Source: Candidatus Fermentibacterota bacterium
GTDB lineage: Bacteria; Fermentibacterota; Fermentibacteria; Fermentibacterales; Fermentibacteraceae
Direction: 5' to 3'
Assembly: GCA_012523605.1 (NCBI GenBank)
Contig: JAAYTY010000174.1
Location: 1-29,018 of the forward strand
DNA length: 29,018 nt
The notes beneath the pieces are model-generated. The model was not told the origin of the DNA. It worked only from the letters and a program-made list of their open reading frames with translations, and did no database searches. Positions 15,630 to 23,792 of this stretch are shown here, in pieces. The translations under genes were made by a program, and so were the position numbers. The first letter of the stretch is position 1, and every line of letters starts with the position of its first letter.

Positions 15630-18600
15630 AGCGTCTGCTCATCGCCGGGTTCAAGTCCTTCGCCGATCCCCTGGAGATGGACTTCCACGAGGGCATCACG
15701 GCCATAGTGGGCCCCAACGGCTGCGGAAAGAGCAACGTTGCCGACGCGCTGAGATGGGTTCTCGGCAGTCAGAGCGCCAGACAGCTCCGCGTGGACAGGA
15801 TGGAGGACGTGATCTTCTCCGGAAGCGCGACGAGGAAGCCCATGGGGATGGCCGAGGTGACGGTGACCTTCGAGAACTCGGACAGGGCCCTTCCCCTGGA
15901 CTTCGAGGAGGTCGCCATAACGAGGAGGGTTTTCCGCTCCGGCGAGAGCGAGTACCTGATAAACGGCAGCAGATGCCGTCTGATGGACGTCGTGGACCTC
16001 ACCGCCGACAGCGGCCTCGGGAGCAGCGGCTACTGGATTCTCGAACAGCCCATGGTCGCCGCCTTGCTCTCCTCGAAACCGGAGGAGAGGAGACTCCTGT
16101 TCGACGAGGCGGCAGGGATAACCAAGTACAAGATACAGAGGCACAGGGCCGAGCTGAAGCTGGAGGCCGCCGGCGCCGACCTCGCAAGGGTGGACGACAT
16201 CATCGCCGAGGTCAGGAAGACGGCCGACTCGCTCCGGAGGCAGGCCCAGATCCTGAAGAGGTACGAGAAGGCCTCGCAGGCGCTTCTGGAAGCCGAGTCC
16301 GCCCATGCATGGAGGCAGCGAACCGCGCTCGAGGAACGCGCTCGCGAGCTTGAGGAGACGCTGTCCAGGCTTGCGGGGGAGGAGCAGGATGCCGCAGCCG
16401 CGGTCTCGGCGGCCTCCGCCGCCGCGGCTACCGCCCGTATGGAGCAGGAGAGGGCGCAGGCGGAACTCGACCGGGCCGTCTCGAAGAGCGGAGCCCTGGA
16501 CCGGCAGGCCGCCGATCTCGATCGCAGACGGGCTCTGCTCGAGGAGAGGATCAGATCCACCGCCGAGCAGATCGACGAACTCGGATCGAGAGCCTCCGGG
16601 CTCGAGGAGAAGGCCGCATCGGAGGCCGCCAGGGCCGCCGAGGCGGGGAACCGAATCAGAGACCTGGAGGAATCGGTGGAGAGGGCCCGGGAAGCCTGGA
16701 AATCGTCGGCGGGCCTGCTCGATTCCTCGTCCGCCGCTCTGGCCGGGGCCAGGGCGCGTCTCAACGAAGCGCGCGATGCGCTCAGAGAGGCCAGGCTGGA
16801 GACCGGAAGGCGCCGCGACGACCTCCAGAAGGCGCGGGACGTTGCTGCGAGGGCCTCGGAGCGCAGGATAGACCTCTCGGGGCAGGCGGCCCAGCTAGAA
16901 GGACAGATCCAGACCCTCGTCCCGGCCGTGGCGGCCGCCGAGTCGAGGCTGGCGTCCCTCGGGGCCGCGCTGAAGGAGGCTATGGCTCTGCTCGATTCCG
17001 CCACCCGCGAGGACGCATCGGCTTCGTTCGACGTCTCGCAGGCGGCGGGCGCGAGGGAAGCGGCGGCCGCCAGGGTCGAGGAGATCGCCTCGCGGCTGGA
17101 GGGCCTCCGCGCCGCCGCCGGCCGCGATCCGGACCTGTCGCTCTCGTCGCTTCTCCGCATGCGTGAAGGCTACACCACTGCCGCCGCGGCCTTCCTGGAG
17201 GGTTTTCACGAGGCTTCGCTCGCCTCCGCGGACAGCCTCGATGGCGGAGGCGGAGCCTGCCGTGCCCTCCCCAGGGGACGCTCGCGGCTCGACGTGCCCC
17301 CCGGGGGCGAAAGGCTGAGCGACGCTCTTTCCGGAGGTCCGCCCTGGGCGGGGGAGATACTCTCGCACGGATTCGTCGACACCGACAGGGCGACCGCCCT
17401 CGGTTGGTATCTTGGAGGCTTCGAGGGCGCGATAGTGACCCGGGAGGGGGATCTCTTCCGGCCCGAGGGCCTCGTCCGGCTGGGCATGAGAGAAGAGGGC
17501 GGCCTCGCTCTCAAGGCCATGGCCGAGGAGGCCGCCGCGAGGCTCGAGAGGGAGAGAGCCGCCCTCGCCCTGTGCGACGGGCATCTGGAAGCGGCCCGGG
17601 CGAGGGCGTCGGCCGCCCGCGCTGCCCTCGACGGGATCGCGTCCCGGGTCTCCGCTCTCGAAAGGGAGTCCGCCGCCGCCGAGGCCGTGCTGAAGTCCCA
17701 TACGGGAACGCTGGCGTCCGCCAGGGAGGCCCTGGCCGGCCTGGAAGCCGAGCTGGCCTCGGCCGGGACGGTGGACTGCTCGGCCGAGCAGGCCGCGACC
17801 GCCGCGCTTGCCGAAGCGACGGCATCCGAGACCGTTCTCGCGGGCAGGCTCGAGGATCTCGAGCGCGAGGTGGACGAGGCGGTACGCGGACATGCCTCGC
17901 TGGTGGCCGCCGAGGGGGCTGCCTCCGCGGAACTCAGAATAGCCGAGATGCACCTCCAGAAGGCAGTCGAAGAGATGCAGTCGGCGGCCTCCGCCGCCGA
18001 GGCGGACAGGGCCGAGGCCGACCGCCTCGCGGCCAGGGCCTCCGGGCTCTCGGCGGACCTGGAGGCGAGGAAGGCCGAATCGGCCTCCCTGGCCGCCGCC
18101 CACGACGCCCTCGTGGAGCAGTGCGACGCCGCCTCGCTGGAGAGGATCGCCGCCACCAAAGCCAGGATGGACAGACAGGAGGAGTCGTCCGCAGCCGATT
18201 CCGCGCTCGCCTCCGCACGAGAGGCTCTGTCGAGGGCGAGGGAGGCGAAAGCGGACGTCTCGGCCAGGATCGAGTCGCTCAGGTCCAGGATCCGGGAGGA
18301 GGCATCGTCCGACATCCAGGCTCCCCCCGAAGGCTCGAGGTATTCCGCGATGGACGACGAGGAGCTCGAGCGCGAGATAGAGATGCTCAGGTCGGAGAGA
18401 GACAGGCTCGGCCCCGTGAACATGCTCGCCGGAAGGGAGTACGAGGAGGTGACAGGCAGGCTGGAGTTCCTCACCGTTCAGAGGGACGACCTCTCGAAGG
18501 CGAAGCAGTCGCTGCTGGAGGCCATAAGCGAGATCAACGTCACGGCGGCGTCCAGGTTCAGCGAGACATTCGAGTCGGTGAGGGTTCATTTCCGCGAGCT

Positions 18601-19018
18601 GTTCGCGAAGCTGTTCGACGGAGGGGAGGCCGACATTGTGCCAGTGGCTGGCGAGGATCCGCTCGAGAGCGGCGTCCAGATAAGAGCCAGACCCGCGGGC
18701 AAGAGGCTCGAAACCCTCTCCGTCATGTCCGGGGGCGAGAAGGCGATGAGCTCGATCGCGCTCCTTTTCGCTCTCTATCTCGTGAAGCCCGCTCCGTTCT
18801 GCCTCCTGGACGAGCTGGACGGGCCTCTGGACGACGCCAACGTGGACAGGTTCCTCGAACTGCTCTCCGGCTTCGCGGGAACGACGCAGTTCGTAGTGGT
18901 GACCCACAACAGGAGGACGATGGAGGCCGCAGACAGGCTGTACGGCATCACCATGGCCGAGAAGGGGGTCTCGACGCTCGCATCGGTGAGCTTGGAGGAC
19001 GTGGAGAAGGGGTCGTGA
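15620..19018 (+). CDS. smc: chromosome segregation protein SMC
   Basis: SMC dimers organise and help segregate chromosomes, usually with ScpA and ScpB, which are not in this window. From TTG 15620 the protein has 1132 residues. The N-terminal head MRLKRLLIAGFKSFADP has Walker A GPNGCGKSN at 31-39. A coiled coil rich in Ala, Glu, Arg and Ser runs to about residue 500. A compact hinge occupies about 503-620, and the returning coil runs to about 930. The C-terminal head has signature LSVMSGGEKAMSS near 1033 and Walker B FCLLDELDGPLDDANVDRF near 1060. An open frame extends upstream to 15533, but TTG 15620 has GGGAGG at good distance and matches the family N-terminus. It overlaps the upstream gene by 10 bases and ftsY by 4. 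Confidence 0.96.
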   Translation: MRLKRLLIAGFKSFADPLEMDFHEGITAIVGPNGCGKSNVADALRWVLGSQSARQLRVDRMEDVIFSGSATRKPMGMAEVTVTFENSDRALPLDFEEVAITRRVFRSGESEYLINGSRCRLMDVVDLTADSGLGSSGYWILEQPMVAALLSSKPEERRLLFDEAAGITKYKIQRHRAELKLEAAGADLARVDDIIAEVRKTADSLRRQAQILKRYEKASQALLEAESAHAWRQRTALEERARELEETLSRLAGEEQDAAAAVSAASAAAATARMEQERAQAELDRAVSKSGALDRQAADLDRRRALLEERIRSTAEQIDELGSRASGLEEKAASEAARAAEAGNRIRDLEESVERAREAWKSSAGLLDSSSAALAGARARLNEARDALREARLETGRRRDDLQKARDVAARASERRIDLSGQAAQLEGQIQTLVPAVAAAESRLASLGAALKEAMALLDSATREDASASFDVSQAAGAREAAAARVEEIASRLEGLRAAAGRDPDLSLSSLLRMREGYTTAAAAFLEGFHEASLASADSLDGGGGACRALPRGRSRLDVPPGGERLSDALSGGPPWAGEILSHGFVDTDRATALGWYLGGFEGAIVTREGDLFRPEGLVRLGMREEGGLALKAMAEEAAARLERERAALALCDGHLEAARARASAARAALDGIASRVSALERESAAAEAVLKSHTGTLASAREALAGLEAELASAGTVDCSAEQAATAALAEATASETVLAGRLEDLEREVDEAVRGHASLVAAEGAASAELRIAEMHLQKAVEEMQSAASAAEADRAEADRLAARASGLSADLEARKAESASLAAAHDALVEQCDAASLERIAATKARMDRQEESSAADSALASAREALSRAREAKADVSARIESLRSRIREEASSDIQAPPEGSRYSAMDDEELEREIEMLRSERDRLGPVNMLAGREYEEVTGRLEFLTVQRDDLSKAKQSLLEAISEINVTAASRFSETFESVRVHFRELFAKLFDGGEADIVPVAGEDPLESGVQIRARPAGKRLETLSVMSGGEKAMSSIALLFALYLVKPAPFCLLDELDGPLDDANVDRFLELLSGFAGTTQFVVVTHNRRTMEAADRLYGITMAEKGVSTLASVSLEDVEKGS

Positions 19019-19905
19019 GCCTGCTCGAAGTTCTGTCGAGAAGCAGGGAGGCGATCGCCTCGAGGCTCGAGGGCGTGTTCAGGCACGGCAGGGAGCTCGA
19101 TCCCGCCGCTCTGGCAGAGGCCGAGGAGGCCATCCTCGAGAGCGACATGGGCTGGGAGGCCGCCGGAAAAGCCGTCTCTCTGATGTCCGCCATTGCGGGA
19201 AGATCCGGCATGCCGTGGCGCGACGCACTGAAAAGGGCGCTTGCCGAGGGGTTTCCCGTTCCCCCATCCGCCCCGCGCACGAAGGACCGCCCGGAGGTGG
19301 TTCTCGTCGTGGGCGTGAACGGTTCCGGCAAAACCACGACCATAGCGCGACTCGCGAGGCTGGAACTGGATGCCGGGCGCAGGGTGCTGCTGGTCTGTGC
19401 GGACACCTTCCGAGCCGCCGCCGCCGAACAGCTCGAGCAGTGGGGCCGAAGGCTGGGGATAGAGACCCTCACGCGTCCTCCCGGCACCGATCCCGGGGCG
19501 GCGGCGTGGGACGGCATAAGGAGAGCGCTGGCCTCTGGCGCCGACACGGTCTTGGTGGATACGGCCGGGAGGCTGCCCAACAGGCGGGGTCTCATGGATG
19601 AGCTTTCGAAGATACACCGAGTCTGCGGCAAGGCGATGGCCGGGGCTCCCCACAGGAGCCTGCTGGTGCTCGATGCCTCGGTCGGCCAGTCGGTGATGAC
19701 CCAGGCGGAGCAGTTCGGAGATGCCCTTCCGCTCACCGGTCTGGTTCTCACGAAGCTCGACGGCACGGCCCGGGGCGGCGCAGTTCTCGCGATGGCCCAC
19801 CGGCTCTCGCTGCCGGTTGACTACATCGGCACCGGAGAGGGGGAGCGCGACCTCGCCCTCTTCGATCAGGCGGCATTCCTGGAGGCTCTCGTAGGTGGCG
19901 GCTGA
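19015..19905 (+). CDS. ftsY: signal recognition particle receptor FtsY (NG domain form)
   Basis: FtsY is the membrane-associated GTPase that receives SRP-ribosome complexes. The 296-residue protein consists of the N and G domains only; the long acidic A domain of E. coli FtsY is absent, as in many other phyla. The G domain shows GVNGSGKTTT (about 100-109), DTFRAAAAEQLEQW, DTAGR near 182, TKLDGTARGG near 246, and the closing IGTGEGERDLALFD. The frame is open far upstream inside smc, but GTG 19015 forms a GTGA overlap with the smc stop and has GGAG 8 bases before it. smc-ftsY adjacency is widespread. Its last 11 bases overlap the following ABC ATPase gene. Confidence 0.96.
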   Translation: MSLLEVLSRSREAIASRLEGVFRHGRELDPAALAEAEEAILESDMGWEAAGKAVSLMSAIAGRSGMPWRDALKRALAEGFPVPPSAPRTKDRPEVVLVVGVNGSGKTTTIARLARLELDAGRRVLLVCADTFRAAAAEQLEQWGRRLGIETLTRPPGTDPGAAAWDGIRRALASGADTVLVDTAGRLPNRRGLMDELSKIHRVCGKAMAGAPHRSLLVLDASVGQSVMTQAEQFGDALPLTGLVLTKLDGTARGGAVLAMAHRLSLPVDYIGTGEGERDLALFDQAAFLEALVGGG

Positions 19906-20671
19906 CACCCCGGTCCTGGTGCTGGACGGGCTTTCGAAGTCCTTCGGCAGGAAGACGGCCGTCGACGCGCTGGACCTCTCCGTGGGCGGGGGGGAGATCA
20001 TCGGGCTCCTGGGGCCCAACGGCGCCGGGAAGACGACCACGCTGAAGATGATCGCCGGGCTGGTAATACCCGACTCCGGAAGGATCTCGATAGCGGGGGT
20101 GGATGCGCAGGCGGATCCCGACAGGGCGCGGGCCGCGGTGTCGTTCGTGCCCGATCAGCCTTCGCTCTATCCAAGGCTGACGGGCAGGGAGTTCCTACGG
20201 TTCATGGCCAGGGCCCGCGGCATTTCCGGAGATGTCGCCGAAGCCAGGATATCGCTTCAGGAGAAGCTGTTCGACATGGAGGGCTGGCTCGACCAGAGAG
20301 CCGAGACCTACTCCCACGGGATGACTCAGAGAGTAGCCCTCTCGGCGGCATTCCTGCCCATGCCCGCGGTTTACGTCATAGACGAACCGCTAGTGGGCCT
20401 GGATCCCGCTTCGGCCGAGACCTTCAACAGGATGTGCAGGCATGCCGCGTCCGGAGGAGCCGCCGTCATCCTCTCGAGCCACACTCTCTCGATAGTCAGG
20501 AGGACGTGCGACAGGCTGGCCATACTGGACCGCGGACGGCTGGCGGCCTCCGTCGAGACGCGGGGTGTCGACGAGGCTTCGCTGGAGCGTCTGTTCTTCG
20601 AACTCACCGGCACCGGACCTGCCGACGTAGAGGCGTTCTTCGGCGGTCCCCGCCGGAGCGCCGGAGGTTGA
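19895..20671 (+). CDS. ABC transporter ATP-binding protein
   Basis: This 258-residue ATPase is of the ABC-2/drug-exporter type. It has Walker A GPNGAGKTT (40-48), a Q-loop Gln at 88, signature YSHGMTQRV (139-147, the variant common in ABC-2 exporters), Walker B VYVIDEP (159-165), a D-loop GLDP, and an H-loop His at 196. The start is GTG 19895, 11 bases inside ftsY. No membrane permease gene lies on either side: a 206-base spacer and trpB follow. The cognate permease must be elsewhere, or the protein works outside transport. Its tight fusion to the ftsY end suggests co-expression. The substrate is unknown. Confidence 0.92.
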   Translation: MAADTPVLVLDGLSKSFGRKTAVDALDLSVGGGEIIGLLGPNGAGKTTTLKMIAGLVIPDSGRISIAGVDAQADPDRARAAVSFVPDQPSLYPRLTGREFLRFMARARGISGDVAEARISLQEKLFDMEGWLDQRAETYSHGMTQRVALSAAFLPMPAVYVIDEPLVGLDPASAETFNRMCRHAASGGAAVILSSHTLSIVRRTCDRLAILDRGRLAASVETRGVDEASLERLFFELTGTGPADVEAFFGGPRRSAGG

Positions 20672-20877
20672 CCGCGGCCGGGGGAAACCGGATGTTACCC
20701 GCCATGAACGATCCGACAGCCCTTCCGACGACGGAATGCGGCGCACGCCGCATACGGACCGTTGCGTTCCGCTGGGCGGCCCCCGCCGCCCTGTAATTCC
20801 GAGCCTTTCCATCAACGATCAGTCCACCGGCGGGAGCCGACTCCCGCCCGGCGCAACACTCTGGGAAAGGAACCGGA
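20672..20877 (+). other. hairpin-rich leader/spacer before the trpB-like gene
   Basis: This 206-base gap marks the end of the long plus-strand array. It holds three perfect hairpins: ATGCGGC/GCCGCAT with loop GCAC (20736-20753), GGGCGGC/GCCGCCC with loop CCCC (20774-20791), and GGCGGGAG/CTCCCGCC with loop CCGA (20829-20848). None has a following T run. A 30-codon open frame (20704-20796) crosses the first two but has one Trp codon only and no good ribosome site, so a classical trp attenuator is not supported. I find no convincing sigma70 promoter. Confidence 0.5.
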
Positions 20878-22152
20878 ATGGAACGATTCGCCTCCCGCAG
20901 GAGATGCCTGATTCCCGAAAACTTCTTCAACATCAGGCCGCTGCTTCCATCACTGCCGCCTCCGCCGCTTCACCCGGTCACCGGGAGCCCGCTGGTTCCG
21001 GAAGACCTGCGCGCGATCTTCGCCCCCGGCTTCGTGGCGCACGAAGCCGCCACGGAAACCCTCGTCCCGGTGCCCGCGAAGGCTATGGAGGTGCTGGAAC
21101 TCTGGAGACCCACCCCTCTCGTCAGGGCGGTCGGCCTCGAGAGGCATCTGGGCGTGAAATCCAGGATACTGTACAAGTACGAGGGAGTCTCCCCGACGGG
21201 AAGCCACAAGAGCAACACAGCCGTGGTGCAGGCCTGCCTGGCTGCGGCCGACGGCGTTGGCGCCCTCGTGACCGAGACGGGGGCGGGCCAGTGGGGCTCG
21301 GCGCTCGCCCACGCCTGCACCCGCTTCGGCCTCCGCACCAAGGTCTTCATGGTGAGGGCGAGCTTCCGGCAGAAGCCCGGGCGCAAGGCGATGATGAACC
21401 TGTTCGATGCAGAGGTCGTGGAGAGCCCCAGCGCCTCCACCGCCAGCGGGAGGGCCGCCTCGGCCGGCGATCCCGACCATCCCGGAAGCCTCGGCATAGC
21501 CATCTCGGAGGCCGTGGAGGAGGTCGTGACGGGAGGCTGCGCGAAGTACGCGCTCGGATCCGTGCTGGACGCCGTGCTGATGCACCAGACCCTCATCGGA
21601 CAGGAGGCTCTCGCACAGCTTCGCGAGATGGGTTGCGAACCCGACGTGGTGATAGGCTGCGTGGGCGGAGGCTCGAACTTCGCGGGCCTGGCCTTTCCGA
21701 TGCTCGGCGAGGTGCTGAAAGGCAGGATGAAGTGCCGCTTCGTCGCCGTCGAGCCCGAGGCTTGCTCCAGCCTGATCCGCGGTTCGCTGAGATACGACAA
21801 CGGCGACTGCGCAGGGTTGACGCCGCTTCTCTACATGCACACGCTGGGACGGGACTTCGTTCCGCCGCCCATCCATGCAGGGGGGCTCAGATACCACGGA
21901 ATGGCCCCTCTGGTGAGCCACTGCGTCGCCTCGGGTCTGGTGGAGCCTCTAGCCCTCGGCCAGGATGAGGTCTTCCGCGCCGCGCGGGCGTTTCTCAACG
22001 CCGAGGGCATCCTGCCCGCTCCGGAGTCGGCTCACGCGGTGGCGGCCGCCATCAGGGAGGCCCTGGAGGCGGAGAGGCAGGGCTTTGCCATGACCATCCT
22101 CTTCAACCTGTCCGGCCACGGGCTGTTCGACATGTCGGCCTACGCATCCTGA
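20878..22152 (+). CDS. trpB: tryptophan synthase beta chain, TrpB2 type
   Basis: This PLP enzyme joins indole and serine to give tryptophan. At 424 residues with a long Pro-rich N-terminus (FNIRPLLPSLPPPPLHP), it belongs to the TrpB2 branch rather than the shorter TrpB1 that pairs with TrpA. The PLP lysine is K111 in GSHKSNTA. The catalytic Glu lies in TETGAGQWG (E133), and the PLP phosphate loop is GGGSNFAG near 263. The last block SGHGLFDMSAY is family-like. ATG 20878 has AAGGAA about 8 bases upstream. No trpA or other trp gene is in the window, as is usual for TrpB2, which may salvage indole or serve as a stand-alone enzyme. A strong terminator follows directly. Confidence 0.93.
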   Translation: MERFASRRRCLIPENFFNIRPLLPSLPPPPLHPVTGSPLVPEDLRAIFAPGFVAHEAATETLVPVPAKAMEVLELWRPTPLVRAVGLERHLGVKSRILYKYEGVSPTGSHKSNTAVVQACLAAADGVGALVTETGAGQWGSALAHACTRFGLRTKVFMVRASFRQKPGRKAMMNLFDAEVVESPSASTASGRAASAGDPDHPGSLGIAISEAVEEVVTGGCAKYALGSVLDAVLMHQTLIGQEALAQLREMGCEPDVVIGCVGGGSNFAGLAFPMLGEVLKGRMKCRFVAVEPEACSSLIRGSLRYDNGDCAGLTPLLYMHTLGRDFVPPPIHAGGLRYHGMAPLVSHCVASGLVEPLALGQDEVFRAARAFLNAEGILPAPESAHAVAAAIREALEAERQGFAMTILFNLSGHGLFDMSAYAS

Positions 22153-22153
22153 A

Positions 22154-22216
22154 GGCCGGGGCCGGCATCCCGGCCCGGCGGAGGGGCTCCGCCCTGTCCC
22201 TTCGGCGGAGCCCCTC
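22154..22216. terminator. bidirectional terminator between trpB and corA
   Basis: Two perfect stems lie between the convergent genes. GGCCGGG (22154-22160) pairs with CCCGGCC (22169-22175). GAGGGGCTCCGCC (22181-22193) pairs over 13 base pairs with GGCGGAGCCCCTC (22204-22216) around a 10-base loop. The outer base of the second stem is the last base of the corA stop codon. T runs are short in either direction, but the long GC-rich stem between converging genes makes termination the best reading. Confidence 0.8.
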
Positions 22217-23283
22217 TACAGCCATCCCTTCTTCCTGAAAAATGCGATCATGCCCGTGCCCAGGAAGATCATCAGCACGAGGACGAGAGGATACGCCCAG
22301 GGCTTGTGCAGTTCCGGCATGTGCTCGAAGTTCATGCCGTATATCCCGGCGATGAACGTGAGCGGCATGAAGACGGTGGCGATGACGGTAAGCACCTTCA
22401 TGACCTGGCTCATCCTGTTGTTCACGCTGGAGAGATAGGTGTCCAGCAGTCCGGTGAGGGTCTCCCTCAGGGATTCGGCCGTCTCTATGACCTGTATCGC
22501 GTGGTCGTAGAGGTCGCGCAGATAGGGGCCGACCTCCTTCGAGAAGGCGGTGTTTCCGGTTCTCGCGAGGTTCCCGGCCAGCTCCCGAAGGGGCCAGACT
22601 GCCCTTCTGAAACCCAGCATCTCGTTCCGCAGGGAGTGGATCCGCTGGAGTAGATCCGCGCCGTCGCCCGAGACCACGTCCTCCTCGAGCTTCTCGATCG
22701 AGCAGGCGAAGTGCTCCAGAGTCACGAAGTATCCGTCCGTCACGGCGTCCATCAGGGCGTAGAGCAGGTAGTCGGACCCCAGACGCCTCAGCTTGCTGCC
22801 CGCCCTCTTCATCCTCTCGATCACGGCCCCGAAAAGCGGGGTGTCGCCCTGCTCGAAGCTGATGACGGTGCCCTTCTGCATGATGAAGCCGATGTGCATA
22901 TGCACCGTGGAAGCTCCGCCGCCCGGATCCGGCGTGATGGAGTCCACCGACACGAAGACCCTTCCGTCGGCCTCCTCGGTCTTGGGCCTGTCGTGGCTGT
23001 TCACCGCGTCCTCGAGCTGGAGCGGATCGATCCCGAACGCCGCGCCTAGCTTCTCCACGATCTCCAGGTCGCCCAGGCCCCTGACCCTTATCCATCGGAC
23101 CGGCCAGTCGCACGCAAGCCTCCCGAGGTCGTCAAAGGGGACATTCTCGGTGATCCTGTAGTCCTCCTCGCGCCAGCAGAGCATATCGATCCTGGTCGGG
23201 ACCGCCTTCTCCCCCCCGACGCCCGCGAGAGTGCCGGGGGGAAGCCCCTGTCTGCCCCCGATTCCCCTGAGAGTCCTGGTCAT
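22216..23283 (-). CDS. corA: CorA family magnesium/cobalt transporter
   Basis: CorA forms a pentameric Mg2+ channel in the inner membrane. The 355-residue protein has a large soluble N-terminal funnel domain (to about residue 290) and two C-terminal membrane helices. The loop between them carries the selectivity signature YGMN (G316-M317-N318) followed by FEHMPEL, and a basic tail (FRKKGWL) faces the cytoplasm. AVNSHDRPKTEEADGRVFVSV near residue 93 is a typical CorA block. ATG 23283 has GGAGG 5 bases upstream. It is transcribed away from the ECF sigma operon, sharing a 131-base divergent region. I could not identify a riboswitch ahead of it. Confidence 0.95.
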   Translation of the reverse strand: MTRTLRGIGGRQGLPPGTLAGVGGEKAVPTRIDMLCWREEDYRITENVPFDDLGRLACDWPVRWIRVRGLGDLEIVEKLGAAFGIDPLQLEDAVNSHDRPKTEEADGRVFVSVDSITPDPGGGASTVHMHIGFIMQKGTVISFEQGDTPLFGAVIERMKRAGSKLRRLGSDYLLYALMDAVTDGYFVTLEHFACSIEKLEEDVVSGDGADLLQRIHSLRNEMLGFRRAVWPLRELAGNLARTGNTAFSKEVGPYLRDLYDHAIQVIETAESLRETLTGLLDTYLSSVNNRMSQVMKVLTVIATVFMPLTFIAGIYGMNFEHMPELHKPWAYPLVLVLMIFLGTGMIAFFRKKGWL

Positions 23284-23357
23284 CCCCCACCTCCGCCTTC
23301 CTCCGGCTGCACGACGGGATCATATATGTCGCGAATCTCCGCCTCCCGCACCGGGAG

Positions 23358-23384
23358 TGTAACCCCCCTCTCCGGGAATCCGTC
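23358..23384 (+). promoter_or_regulatory. candidate ECF-sigma promoter of the sigma operon
   Basis: TGTAAC at 23358-23363 and CGTC at 23381-23384 are 17 bases apart. This resembles the -35/-10 pattern of several ECF sigma factors of the Bacillus SigW/SigX/SigM type (AAC-rich -35, CGTC-like -10). Transcription would start near 23391, leaving a leader of about 25 bases that contains GGAAGGAGG before ATG 23415. Since the operon encodes an ECF sigma factor, autoregulation is the natural inference. Confidence 0.6.
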
Positions 23385-23414
23385 GATACCGGCGGAACCG
23401 GAAGGAGGTTCGAT

Positions 23415-23792
23415 ATGGACAATCTCGTGCCGATCGCGGCGATAGTCCTCAGCATCGGAGGCCCGCTCGCAATCGCGCTGGTGGTCATCCTTCTCCAGCA
23501 CAGGCAGCAGGCCATGCTGAACCAGATGGTCTCGAGCGCCGTGGCCGCCGGGCGGAGCCCGGACGAGGTGCGCGAGATCATCGAAGCCGTGAAGGGCCGT
23601 CCTTCGGGCAGCAGCGGCAGGAGGAGTCTCAGAACGGGGATAATCCTGGCGGCCGTGGGGCTGGGCCTCGCCTTCATCGCCCTCGTGACCGGAACACCTG
23701 CGGCCCTCGGCGCCGCGGGTTTCATGATCCTGCTCGGGCTGGCGTTCGTCGCGATCTGGTTCCTCGTCGACAAGCCGAAGAACCAGAGTTGA
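23415..23792 (+). CDS. small membrane protein of the ECF operon (DUF6249-like)
   Basis: This 125-residue protein has an N-terminal membrane helix (about 5-27) followed by a short cytoplasmic stretch, VVSSAVAAGRSPDEVREIIEAVKGR, and two close hydrophobic helices (about 72-115). The layout is like small DUF6249-type proteins that accompany ECF sigma/anti-sigma pairs; I make that match by memory and it needs a profile search. ATG 23415 has a near-perfect GGAAGGAGG site and is the first gene after the candidate ECF promoter. Its stop overlaps the sigma gene start by 4 bases (TTGA). It may sense or modulate the membrane signal, but no function is proven. Confidence 0.7.
   Translation: MDNLVPIAAIVLSIGGPLAIALVVILLQHRQQAMLNQMVSSAVAAGRSPDEVREIIEAVKGRPSGSSGRRSLRTGIILAAVGLGLAFIALVTGTPAALGAAGFMILLGLAFVAIWFLVDKPKNQS

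Noticed and set aside
17404..19014. Long plus-strand open frame inside smc joined to ftsY
   Set aside because: It is an out-of-frame reading of the smc coiled coil made of Arg/Gly-rich sequence; ftsY begins at GTG 19015.
20704..20796. Thirty-codon leader peptide for trp attenuation
   Set aside because: It has a single Trp codon, no good ribosome site, and no terminator with a T run after it.
23358..23400. A second ECF-like promoter before trpB (TGTAAT near 20792)
   Set aside because: The -35-like box differs from TGTAAC, and the matching -10 would be CGAT at 18-base spacing, so the likeness is too weak to call.
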